DNA from: Dietzia lutea
GTDB lineage: Bacteria > Actinomycetota > Actinomycetes > Mycobacteriales > Mycobacteriaceae
Reading direction: 5' to 3'
Assembly: GCF_003096075.1 (NCBI RefSeq)
Contig: NZ_CP015449.1
Coordinates: forward strand, 3,341,001 to 3,405,000
DNA: 64,000 nt
The notes below the pieces were generated by a model. The model was not told the origin of the DNA and did not search any database. It worked only from the letters and a program-made list of their open reading frames with translations. This document shows, in pieces, positions 42,859 to 50,307 of this stretch (within the stretch, counting starts at the first letter, position 1; every line of letters begins with the position of its first letter). Both the position numbers and the translations under genes were made by a program.

Positions 42859-43773
42859 ATGCGCCTGCCCAAGGTCCCCCTGCCCGCACTCTCCCTGCCC
42901 GCGGTCTCCCTGTCCGCTCTGCCGCTGCCCGGGTTCGATCGGCTGCCCTTCTCGTCGTCGTCCCCCTCCCCCGCCGACACCCACCGCCGCGTCCTCGTCA
43001 CCGGCGGCGCCTCGGGACTGGGCCTGGCCCTGGCCACCGCGTTCCTCGAGCGCGGCGACCGCGTGATCGTCACCGACCTCGCCCCCACCGACGCGCGGCC
43101 CGACACGGTTCCCGACGACGCGCGCTACCTGCGCCTCGACGTGCGCTCGGAAGACGAGTGGCAGGCCGTGCGCGCCGAGGTCGAGGCGATCTGGGGCGGA
43201 CTCGACGTGCTGGTCAACAACGCCGGCATCGCCCAGGGCGGGCGCATCGAGATGCTCACCGAGGACGACTGGCGGCAGATCGTCGACATCAACCTGCTCG
43301 GCGTGGCCCGCGGCTGCCGCACGTTCGTGCCGATGCTCAAGGCGCAGGGCAGCGGGCGCATCGTCAACACAGCCTCCCTCGCCGGGCTCGTGCACCCGCC
43401 CACCATGTCGTCCTACACCGCCGTCAAGGCCGCCGTCGTGGCGATCTCCGAGAGCCTGCGCTGGGAGCTCGAGCCGTTCGGCGTGGACGTGTCCGTGGTG
43501 TGCCCGTCGTTCTTCCGCACCAACCTCGCCTCGAGCCTCAACTCCTCCGACCCCGCCGCCAGCGGGTTCGCGAGCAAGCTCATCGACCGCTCCGAGCGTG
43601 GGGCCACCGAGATCGCCGCCGAGGTCATGACCGGACTCGACGCCGGGCGGTTCCTCATCCTCCCCGACCCCGAGGCGCGCAGGTCCTACCGCGGCAAGCG
43701 GCTCCTTCCCGCCGCGTACGAGAAGACGATGACCGAGATGGGACGGAAGTTCGCGCGCGCCACCCGCGAGTAA
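42859..43773 (+). CDS. Short-chain dehydrogenase/reductase
   Basis: 304 residues. Classical SDR: cofactor motif VTGGASGLGLALA, NNAGIAQGG, catalytic Ser in NTASLAG, and Tyr-x3-Lys in SYTAVKAA. The N-terminus (about 1-40) is a repeated LPxLPLPA-like segment without a clear function. TAGTTT six bases before the ATG suggests its own leaderless transcript. An acyl-CoA dehydrogenase gene follows after ten bases, so both may act on an acyl-CoA or hydroxyacyl substrate. Confidence 0.82.
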   Translation: MRLPKVPLPALSLPAVSLSALPLPGFDRLPFSSSSPSPADTHRRVLVTGGASGLGLALATAFLERGDRVIVTDLAPTDARPDTVPDDARYLRLDVRSEDEWQAVRAEVEAIWGGLDVLVNNAGIAQGGRIEMLTEDDWRQIVDINLLGVARGCRTFVPMLKAQGSGRIVNTASLAGLVHPPTMSSYTAVKAAVVAISESLRWELEPFGVDVSVVCPSFFRTNLASSLNSSDPAASGFASKLIDRSERGATEIAAEVMTGLDAGRFLILPDPEARRSYRGKRLLPAAYEKTMTEMGRKFARATRE

Positions 43774-43783
43774 CGTGCGGGGC

Positions 43784-45676
43784 ATGACCCCCTCCCACCT
43801 CATGTCCCGCGCCGACCTCGATTTCCTCCTGCACGACTGGCTGCGGGTGTCCGAGCTGACCGGGCGCGAGCGCTACGCCGACCACTCCCGCGAGACGATC
43901 GAGGCTGTGCTGGACCTGTCGGCCGAGCTCGCCGAGACGTACTTCGCGCCCCACTTCCGCAAGGCCGACCTCACCGAGCCCCGGCTCGTGGGCGAGGAGG
44001 TCGAGCTCATCCCCGAGATCGGCGAGGCGCTGGCGAAGTTCGCCGAGGCGGACCTCGTGGGCGCGGCGATGGACTCCCGCGTCGGCGGCCTGCAGCTGCC
44101 CTACACCGCGTACCTGGCGTGCATGGCGTGGTTCTACGCGGCCAACATCTCCACGGCCGCCTATCCGCTGCTCACCACCGGCAACGCCAACCTGCTGCTC
44201 ACCCACGGCTCCGACGAGCAGATCCGGAAGTACGTCGAGCCGATGATCCAGGGCCGGTTCACGGGGACGATGTGCCTGTCCGAGCCGCACGCCGGCTCCA
44301 ACCTCGCCGACATCACCACGCGCGCCGAGCCCCAGCCCGACGGCACCTACCGCCTGTTCGGCCAGAAGATGTGGATCTCCGGCGGCGAGCACCAGATGGC
44401 CGAGAACATCGTCCACCTCGTCCTGGCCAAGGTGCCCGGCTCCCCGCCCGGCACCCGCGGCATCAGCCTGTTCATCGTGCCCAAGTTCCTCGTCGACGAC
44501 GACGGCTCGCTCGGCGAGCGCAACGACATCGTCATCACCGGCCTCAACCACAAGATGGGCTTCCGCGGCACGGTCAACACCATGCCCACTCTCGGGCAGG
44601 GCATGCACGCCCCCGGCGGGCGGCCGGGCGCGGTCGGGTACCTCGTGGGCGAGGAGAACACCGGCCTCAAGAAGATGTTCACGATGATGAACGAGGCCCG
44701 TCTCGGCGTGGGCCTGGGCGCCACGGCCATCGGCTACACCGGCTACCTCAAGTCGCTGGACTACGCGCGCAACCGGCCCCAGGGCAGGCCCGCCGGCGCG
44801 GATCCGTCGACGCCGCAGGTGATGCTCACCCGCCACACGGACGTCCGGCGGATGCTGCTCGCCCAGAAGTCGTACGTGGAGGGCGCGCTGGCGCTGGGCC
44901 TGTTCTGCGCGAGATTGGTCGACGACGAGAAGACGGGTACTCCGGAGGAGTCGACGGCGGCGAAGACGCTCCTGGACGTCCTCACCCCGATCGCCAAATC
45001 GTGGCCGTCGCAGTGGTGCCTCAAGGCCAACGAGCTGGCGGTGCAGGTGCTCGGCGGGGCCGGGTACACGATCGACTACGACGTCGAACAGCACTATCGC
45101 GACAACCGCCTCAATCCCATCCACGAGGGCACCCACGGCATCCAGGGGCAGGACCTGCTGGGCCGGAAGGTCGTGGCCGGCGGCGGCGCCGGGTTGGCCG
45201 CGCTCACCGGGCGCATCACCGCCACGTGCGACCGGGCGGCCACGGCCGGCGGGGTCGTCGCCGAGCTGGCCTCGCTGCTGCGCCCGCGCGTCACCCGGCT
45301 CATCGAGGTCACCACCGCGCTCGCCGAGGTCGGCGCAACCGACCCGGAGGCGTTCCTGGCCGACGCCACCGAGTACCTCGAGGCCACCGGGCACGTGGTG
45401 ATCGCGTGGATCTGGATCGAGCAGTTGCTGGCGCTGGGCGACCGGGTGACGGCGGTCACTGCGGCTGGCGCGGGCGCCGGGGGCGATGGCGAGGGCGGCG
45501 CACGCGATGCGGGCGGGGCGGGCGACGGCGCCTCGGCGTCCGACGCCTTCGCCGCCGGCAAGCTCAGGGCGGCCGAGTACTTCCTGCGCCGAGAACTGCC
45601 GATCGTCGACGCCAAGTTCGACCTGCTCGTCGCCGGCGACCGCACGACGCTGGACATGCGCGACGACTGGTTCTGA
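43784..45676 (+). CDS. Large acyl-CoA dehydrogenase (FadE5/DmdC-like)
   Basis: About 630 residues, longer than ordinary acyl-CoA dehydrogenases. Core motifs TGTMCLSEPHAGSNLADI, GQKMWISGGEH and PIHEGTHGIQGQDLLGRK, then an extra C-terminal helical domain (about 470-630), the plan of mycobacterial FadE5 and DmdC. A Gly/Asp/Ala-rich linker lies near 565-585. GTG 43775 precedes ATG 43784 in frame; TAACGT seven bases upstream of the ATG (its TAA is the SDR stop) favours 43784. Confidence 0.87.
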   Translation: MTPSHLMSRADLDFLLHDWLRVSELTGRERYADHSRETIEAVLDLSAELAETYFAPHFRKADLTEPRLVGEEVELIPEIGEALAKFAEADLVGAAMDSRVGGLQLPYTAYLACMAWFYAANISTAAYPLLTTGNANLLLTHGSDEQIRKYVEPMIQGRFTGTMCLSEPHAGSNLADITTRAEPQPDGTYRLFGQKMWISGGEHQMAENIVHLVLAKVPGSPPGTRGISLFIVPKFLVDDDGSLGERNDIVITGLNHKMGFRGTVNTMPTLGQGMHAPGGRPGAVGYLVGEENTGLKKMFTMMNEARLGVGLGATAIGYTGYLKSLDYARNRPQGRPAGADPSTPQVMLTRHTDVRRMLLAQKSYVEGALALGLFCARLVDDEKTGTPEESTAAKTLLDVLTPIAKSWPSQWCLKANELAVQVLGGAGYTIDYDVEQHYRDNRLNPIHEGTHGIQGQDLLGRKVVAGGGAGLAALTGRITATCDRAATAGGVVAELASLLRPRVTRLIEVTTALAEVGATDPEAFLADATEYLEATGHVVIAWIWIEQLLALGDRVTAVTAAGAGAGGDGEGGARDAGGAGDGASASDAFAAGKLRAAEYFLRRELPIVDAKFDLLVAGDRTTLDMRDDWF

Positions 45677-45720
45677 CGCGACCGCGCCCGGGCCGACGAC
45701 GGTGTCGACCCGGGCAGGCC

Positions 45721-45852
45721 GAGCACCGGGCCGCGGGGTCACCGGGCCGAGCCGAGCACCGGGCCGCGGGGCCGGCGGGCGAGCCGGGCACTGGGCCGAG
45801 GGGTCGGCGGACGGGCGAGCCGGGCACTGGGCCGAGGGGTCGGCGGGCGGGC
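45721..45852. repeat. Minisatellite, four units
   Basis: Two 36-base units (45781-45816 and 45817-45852, beginning GAGCCGGGCACTGGGCCGAG) differ at one base. Two shorter, more diverged units precede them (45721-45748 and 45749-45780). Unit lengths 28, 32, 36 and 36. Confidence 0.75.
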
Positions 45853-45880
45853 GATCCGCCAGCGCATCCGGCCGCAGATG

Positions 45881-45977
45881 CGCTGCCTCTTCGACTCACG
45901 CTGGCGGAGTGGTCCAACGACCCAGCGCAACCCCAGCGTATGCGTACAGAGTGCCAGCGCAGGGCGAAGGGGCAGCG
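45881..45977 (+). repeat. Dispersed structured repeat, copy B
   Basis: Homologous by eye to 30337-30433, in the same orientation. The ends pair: CGCTGCCTCTTCG (45881-45893) with CGAAGGGGCAGCG (45965-45977), 13 positions with one wobble. An inner CGCTGGC/GCCAGCG stem follows. As with copy A, it lies beyond the 3' end of a minus-strand gene. Confidence 0.6.
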
Positions 45978-46021
45978 CGACCGCGGAGACTCGTGCTGGC
46001 AGAATGCCCGCGTCACGACGC

Positions 46022-46054
46022 GGGCCCGGACCGACGTGGTGTCGGCCCGGGCCC
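46022..46054. terminator. 14-bp hairpin
   Basis: GGGCCCGGACCGAC (46022-46035) and GTCGGCCCGGGCCC (46041-46054) pair with one mismatch around GTGGT. It lies between the two convergent genes, so a bidirectional terminator is likely. Confidence 0.65.
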
Positions 46055-46066
46055 GGGTCACAGTGC

Positions 46067-46118
46067 GTGGGAGTTCAGGGCTCCCACCGCGGGTGGCGTC
46101 AGGTGTTCAGGGCACCTG
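46067..46118. repeat. Two hairpins sharing the loop TTCAGGG
   Basis: GTGGGAG-TTCAGGG-CTCCCAC (46067-46087) and CAGGTG-TTCAGGG-CACCTG (46100-46118) lie side by side just downstream of the fasciclin stop (minus strand). The loops are identical, the stems unrelated. Confidence 0.6.
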
Positions 46119-46130
46119 CCGCCGGTCGGC

Positions 46131-46808
46131 TCACTCCTCGGGCATGAGCACCTCGTCGACGAGGTAGACGGTGGCGTTCTCGGTCTGGACGCCGCCGCAG
46201 ACGACGCCCGCGCCGTTGACCATGAGCTCGTCACCGGAGCCGGTGACCTCGAGCTGCGCACCGTTGAGGGTGGTGTGCTCGCCGGCGACCTGGTCGGGCG
46301 TGGCCTGACCCTCGACGACGTGGTAGGTCAGGATGCTGGTGAGCATGTCGGCGTCGGTCTGCAGCGCCTGCATGGTGGCCTCGTCGATCTGCGCGAACGC
46401 GTCATCGACCGGGGCGAAAACCGTGTACTCGCCGTTGTTCAGGGTGTCGACCAGGTCGACCTCCGGATTGACGCCACCCGAGATAGCCGAGGTGAGAGTG
46501 GTGAGCATGGGGTTGTTGGAGGCGGCCGTGGCGACCGGCTCCATCGCCATGCCCTCGACCGAGCCCGGCCCCTCGGGGTTGGCCTCGGCGTAGTCTGCGC
46601 AGCCCGCGCCGACGAGCATGCCGGCCGGGTCAGACTCCATCGCGGAGGTCTCGCTCGCGGACGAAGTGGTCATCATCGAGGAGGAGGTGCCCTCGGCGGT
46701 GTTCTCGGTATCGCTTCCCTCATCGCTCGCGCAGCCGGCGAGGACGAGTCCGGAGACCGCGGCGGCCGCGGTGATCGACGCGACGCGCCGGGAGATCGTG
46801 ATGCCCAT
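46131..46808 (-). CDS. Fasciclin (FAS1)-domain lipoprotein, MPT83-like
   Basis: 225 residues. Lipoprotein signal with lipobox VLAGC, a Ser/Thr/Glu linker, and one FAS1 domain (about 90-225) with [26 protein letters not shown] and YHVVEG. MPT70/MPT83 of M. tuberculosis share this architecture and are controlled by SigK; here a sigK-rskA pair lies 2 kb away and a SigK-type motif precedes the gene. AAAGGAAA is the ribosome site. A surface or adhesion role is inferred. Confidence 0.87.
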   Translation of the reverse strand: MGITISRRVASITAAAAVSGLVLAGCASDEGSDTENTAEGTSSSMMTTSSASETSAMESDPAGMLVGAGCADYAEANPEGPGSVEGMAMEPVATAASNNPMLTTLTSAISGGVNPEVDLVDTLNNGEYTVFAPVDDAFAQIDEATMQALQTDADMLTSILTYHVVEGQATPDQVAGEHTTLNGAQLEVTGSGDELMVNGAGVVCGGVQTENATVYLVDEVLMPEE

Positions 46809-46872
46809 GGTGCGTTTCCTTTCGGTAGGGCCCCGCCGAGTTGGCGGGACTCTGTGCAGTGGGTCACCAGTG

Positions 46873-46899
46873 CTTCGGCGGGCCAGCCGGACCGGATGG
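46873..46899 (-). promoter_or_regulatory. SigK-type promoter of the fasciclin gene
   Basis: On the minus strand CCATCC (46894-46899) and CCGAAG (46873-46878) are 15 bases apart, about 65 bases before the ATG. CCATCC and CCGAAT are the -35 and -10 elements described for M. tuberculosis SigK, where the spacer is a base or two longer, as I recall it. Confidence 0.55.
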
Positions 46900-46958
46900 G
46901 TGCCGTAGGGAATTTATTTCGTACCGGTCCATCGGGACCCCGGCTCCGAACTCCTGGC

Positions 46959-48596
46959 ATGGACAGCACAGAGCAACGACCCAGGGCGATCGCTCGGGCA
47001 GCCTCAGGCCTCCTCGCCACCGGCCTCGCCGTCGCGGTGGGGCACGCCGTGGCCGGCGTCGTCACACCGGGTTCGTCCCCATTCCTCGCGGTCGCCGACT
47101 CCGTGGTCGACCGCGCACCGGCAGCGGTGCGCGAGGTGACGATCGACGCGCTCGGCACCGCCGACAAGCCCGCCCTGATGATCGGGCTGGCGGCCATCCT
47201 CCTCGTCACGGGCGTGGTGGTCGGCCTCGTCGAGCGTCCGCGTCGCCCCGCCGGGAGCGCCGTCCTGGTCGTCTTCGGGCTCGTCGGCATGGTGGCGGCA
47301 CTGGCCCGCCCGTCGGCCGGGCCGCTGTGGGCGGTACCGACCCTGCTCGGCGTGGTCGCCGCCGTCGTGGCGTTGCGCGCCCTGATCGGGGCTCTGTTCC
47401 CGGCAGAGGCCGGGACCCGTTCGGCCACCGCCACGGCCTCGGACTCGGGACCGGCGCCGACGCCACCGCCGGCGCCGACGCCCCAGCCCGGAGGCCCGCC
47501 CGGCGACCGGCCCGCACCCGACCGCCGACGTTTCCTCGTCCTGGCCGGGTCCGCCGTCGCCGTGATCGCCGCCGCCGGCACCACGGGCATCGCGCTGACC
47601 CGACGCGCCGCCGACGCGGTCGCCGAACGCACCGGTCTGCGGCTGCCGCGGGTGCTCGCCCGCAACGCGGCCGCCCCCGTTCCGCCGGGCGTCACGCCCG
47701 ACGCGCCGGGCGTGACGCCGTTCCTCACCGACAACGCCGAGTTCTACCGCATCGACACCGCCCTACGCGTGCCGTCCCTGAGCACCACCGAGTGGCGGCT
47801 ACGGATCCACGGGATGGTCGAGCGGGAGATCGAACTGGACTGGCAGACCCTGGTCGAGCGCGAGGCGCAGGATCGGATCATCACCATGACCTGCGTGTCC
47901 AACGAGGTCGGCGGCGACCTGGTGGGCACCTCGACCTGGACCGGGTTCCCCATCGCCGACCTGCTCGCCGAGGCGGGCCCCCTGCCCGACGCCGACATGC
48001 TGCTGTCGACCTCGGTCGACGGCTGGACGGCCGGCACCCCGCTCGAGGCGCTGACGGACGGCCGCGACGCCCTCCTGGCGGTGGGGATGAACGGTGAGCC
48101 GCTGCCGTTCGAACACGGCTACCCGGTCCGTCAGATCGTTCCCGGCCTCTACGGGTACGTCTCGGCGACCAAGTGGGTAGTGGACTGGGAGGTCACCCGC
48201 TTCGACCAGGCCAGCGCGTACTGGACCGACCGCGGGTGGGCGGAGCGCGGCCCGATCCGCACCGCCAGCCGCATCGACCGGCCCGCCCCGCTCGCGGAGT
48301 TGCCGCCCGGTCCGACGGTCGTCGCCGGGACCGCGTGGGCACAGCGCCGCGGCATCGACCGCGTGGAGGTGAGGGTCGACGACGGGCCGTGGCAGGACGC
48401 CCGGCTGGCGGAGGAGTACTCGGTGGACACCTGGCGCATGTGGTCGTGGGTCTGGGACGCCGAGCCGGGTCTGCACACGCTGCACGTCCGTGCCACCGAC
48501 TCGACCGGTGAGGTCCAGCCGGAGGAACGCAGGGACCCCGTTCCCAGCGGCGCCACCGGCTGGCACAACCGCACGTTCCGGGTGGCGACGGCATGA
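46959..48596 (+). CDS. Membrane-anchored molybdopterin oxidoreductase (sulfite-oxidase family)
   Basis: About 545 residues. Three or four membrane helices (about 10-140), a Pro/Thr linker, another helix with an RRRFL start (about 188-210; twin-arginine-like), then the sulfite-oxidase-type molybdopterin domain (about 270-440) with the Mo-ligating Cys in MTCVSNEVGGDLVG, and a C-terminal Ig-like dimer domain ending WHNRTF. The catalytic domain should face outward. Physiological substrate unknown. The stop overlaps an in-frame ATG for the sigma factor. Confidence 0.85.
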   Translation: MDSTEQRPRAIARAASGLLATGLAVAVGHAVAGVVTPGSSPFLAVADSVVDRAPAAVREVTIDALGTADKPALMIGLAAILLVTGVVVGLVERPRRPAGSAVLVVFGLVGMVAALARPSAGPLWAVPTLLGVVAAVVALRALIGALFPAEAGTRSATATASDSGPAPTPPPAPTPQPGGPPGDRPAPDRRRFLVLAGSAVAVIAAAGTTGIALTRRAADAVAERTGLRLPRVLARNAAAPVPPGVTPDAPGVTPFLTDNAEFYRIDTALRVPSLSTTEWRLRIHGMVEREIELDWQTLVEREAQDRIITMTCVSNEVGGDLVGTSTWTGFPIADLLAEAGPLPDADMLLSTSVDGWTAGTPLEALTDGRDALLAVGMNGEPLPFEHGYPVRQIVPGLYGYVSATKWVVDWEVTRFDQASAYWTDRGWAERGPIRTASRIDRPAPLAELPPGPTVVAGTAWAQRRGIDRVEVRVDDGPWQDARLAEEYSVDTWRMWSWVWDAEPGLHTLHVRATDSTGEVQPEERRDPVPSGATGWHNRTFRVATA

Positions 48597-48694
48597 CCCT
48601 CCAGGCGACCCGCAGACCGCCGGCGCGGCCACCGGCTCGACCACCCGCGCCGCCGTCGCGCGGCCCGGACCCGGTTGGCACTAGACTGGCCACC

Positions 48695-49276
48695 GTGTCC
48701 GAGCCAGTCGCCCCGCCACTGACCGACCCGGGGAGCCTGCTCGAGCTGGCCGCGTCCGGTGATCTCCAGGCCTTCGGTCGCTTCTACGACCTCATGGCCC
48801 CACGTGCCTACGGGCTCGCCCTACGGGTTCTGCGCGACCCGGGCTACGCCGAGGAGACGGTGCAGGAGGTGTTCCTGCAGGTCTGGAAGCAAGCGGCCGA
48901 CTACCGGCCATCGCTCGGGTCCGTCCAGTCCTGGGTGCTGACCATCACGCACCGCCGGGCCGTGGACAGGGTCCGCTCCGAGACGTCGGCCGCCCGGCGC
49001 GACGAGATCGATGCCGCGACCGGTTCCATCCACGGCGACGATGTCGCCGAACAGGTCACGGAACAGATCTCCCGCGACGAGGACGCCGCGGAGGTGCGCA
49101 GGTGTCTGGAGACGCTGACCGGCAACCAGCGCGAGTCCATCGAGATGGCCTACTTCTCCGGCCTGACGTACCGCGAGGTCGCCGACCAGCTCAGTTCCGC
49201 ACTGCCCACCATCAAATCGAGAATCCGCGACGGGCTCCGTCGCCTGAAGAACTGCCTGGGAGGTGAGCTGTCATGA
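48695..49276 (+). CDS. sigK: ECF sigma factor SigK
   Basis: About 193 residues. Region 2 (LQAFGRFYDLMAPRAYGLALRVL, then AEETVQEVFLQVWKQ) and region 4 (LTGNQRESIEMAYFSGLTYREVADQL) are complete, with the SigK-like RDGLRRLKN end. Length agrees with SigK (187 in M. tuberculosis). I start it at GTG 48695, seven bases after TAGACT; ATG 48593 overlapping the oxidoreductase stop would add 34 Pro/Arg-rich residues. The anti-sigma gene overlaps its stop. Confidence 0.85.
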   Translation: MSEPVAPPLTDPGSLLELAASGDLQAFGRFYDLMAPRAYGLALRVLRDPGYAEETVQEVFLQVWKQAADYRPSLGSVQSWVLTITHRRAVDRVRSETSAARRDEIDAATGSIHGDDVAEQVTEQISRDEDAAEVRRCLETLTGNQRESIEMAYFSGLTYREVADQLSSALPTIKSRIRDGLRRLKNCLGGELS

Positions 49277-50139
49277 GCGTCTCTTACCACGATCATCCGT
49301 CGACCCCTGACAGCGTCCGCCCCGAGGACCTCGACCTCTACGCCCTGGACGCACTGCCCGAGCACGAGGCCGACGCCGTCGAGGCCGCGCTGGTGGGTGC
49401 CGCGCCCGAGGAGCAGTCGTCGATGCTCGCGCACATCGCCTCGACCCGCGAGGTCATGGCCGGACTCGTGGCCGACGCCGGCCTCGACGCCGCGCCTCCC
49501 GCGCATCTGCGGGAGCGCATCCTCGAGCTGGCGGCGGCCTCCTCGCCGTCCGACCCCACCGGGCCCGTCGGTCCGGGCGGCCGCCGCGGCTCCGAGCGGG
49601 ATGCGGCCGGGGGTGCGGACGTCCTCGACCTGAGCCGGGAGCGCGAGCGCCGGCGGCCCGGCCCGCTGACGTTCCTCGCCGTCGCCGCGGCCGCCGTGGT
49701 ACTGCTGGTCGGTGGCGTGACGATCGGCCGCATCACCGACGGGTCCGGGTCCGACGATCTGCCCACCGCCGCGCCCCCCTCGGGGACGATGCCGGGTCAG
49801 GTCACCTCCCTGTTGGCCGCCGAGGACCTCGCGGTGGTCCGCGGCCAGATCGGCGGGACCGGCACCGCCACCGTGCTTGCGTCGAAGACGGCGGACATGG
49901 CCGTCATCTCGATGACGGACCTGCCCGCCCCGCCCGAGGGCCGCGCCTACCAGCTGTGGCTCATGGGTGATCACGAGCCCATATCCGCCGGGACGATGGA
50001 GGCGGGCGAGGTGGGCCCGTCCCCCTCGGCGCAGATCGACGGCATCCGCAACTCCGAGCAGATCGGCATCACCGAGGAGCCCGCGGGTGGCTCGCCGGCG
50101 CCGACCGGTCAGGTCCTGCTGGCCCTCGACATCCAGTGA
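49273..50139 (+). CDS. rskA: Anti-sigma-K factor RskA
   Basis: 288 residues. Cytoplasmic N-domain (about 1-125; DLDLYALDALPEHEADAVE and a zinc-less anti-sigma fold), one membrane helix (about 132-152), and an outer RskA domain (about 155-288; PPEGRAYQLWLMGD). It holds SigK at the membrane until regulated proteolysis. Coupling by ATGA overlap keeps sigma and anti-sigma in ratio. A perfect 21-bp inverted repeat follows. Confidence 0.9.
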   Translation: MSVSYHDHPSTPDSVRPEDLDLYALDALPEHEADAVEAALVGAAPEEQSSMLAHIASTREVMAGLVADAGLDAAPPAHLRERILELAAASSPSDPTGPVGPGGRRGSERDAAGGADVLDLSRERERRRPGPLTFLAVAAAAVVLLVGGVTIGRITDGSGSDDLPTAAPPSGTMPGQVTSLLAAEDLAVVRGQIGGTGTATVLASKTADMAVISMTDLPAPPEGRAYQLWLMGDHEPISAGTMEAGEVGPSPSAQIDGIRNSEQIGITEEPAGGSPAPTGQVLLALDIQ

Positions 50140-50180
50140 CCCGGCGTAGTCGCCGGGCCGCATAGTCGGCCCGCCGCCAT

Positions 50181-50237
50181 CGAGAAGACGGTTTCGCACG
50201 CCGCCACTCGGCAGATGCGTGCGAAACCGTCTTCTCG
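50181..50237. terminator. 21-bp perfect inverted repeat
   Basis: CGAGAAGACGGTTTCGCACGC (first 20 bases at 50181-50200) is matched exactly by its complement at 50217-50237 around a 15-base loop. It lies between the convergent rskA and tmsB genes. Bidirectional termination is the likely role; the length and perfection are unusual. Confidence 0.65.
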
Positions 50238-50307
50238 ACGGGGTGCCCGTCGGGGCGACGAGCGGGGGCTCGCGTGCGTCAGGCCGCGCGCGCTCGCGAT
50301 CGGTCGC

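Larger units (their letters stand above)
45677..46130. other. Repeat-rich intergenic region
   Basis: About 450 bases between the convergent acyl-CoA dehydrogenase and fasciclin genes with no supported coding sequence. It holds a minisatellite (45721-45852), structured repeat copy B (45881-45977) and three hairpins (46022-46118). Confidence 0.65.

Noticed and set aside
44119-46167. A long plus-strand frame running through the FadE5-like gene and the repeat region
   Set aside because: It is an alternative frame of the dehydrogenase and continues through a minisatellite; composition is Arg/Pro-rich without domains.
46929-46951. SigK promoter for the molybdopterin oxidoreductase (CCATCG...CCGAAC)
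   Set aside because: The spacing of 11 is too short; with the normal spacing the -35 is CGGTCC, a poor match. Kept only as a hint in the SigK finding.
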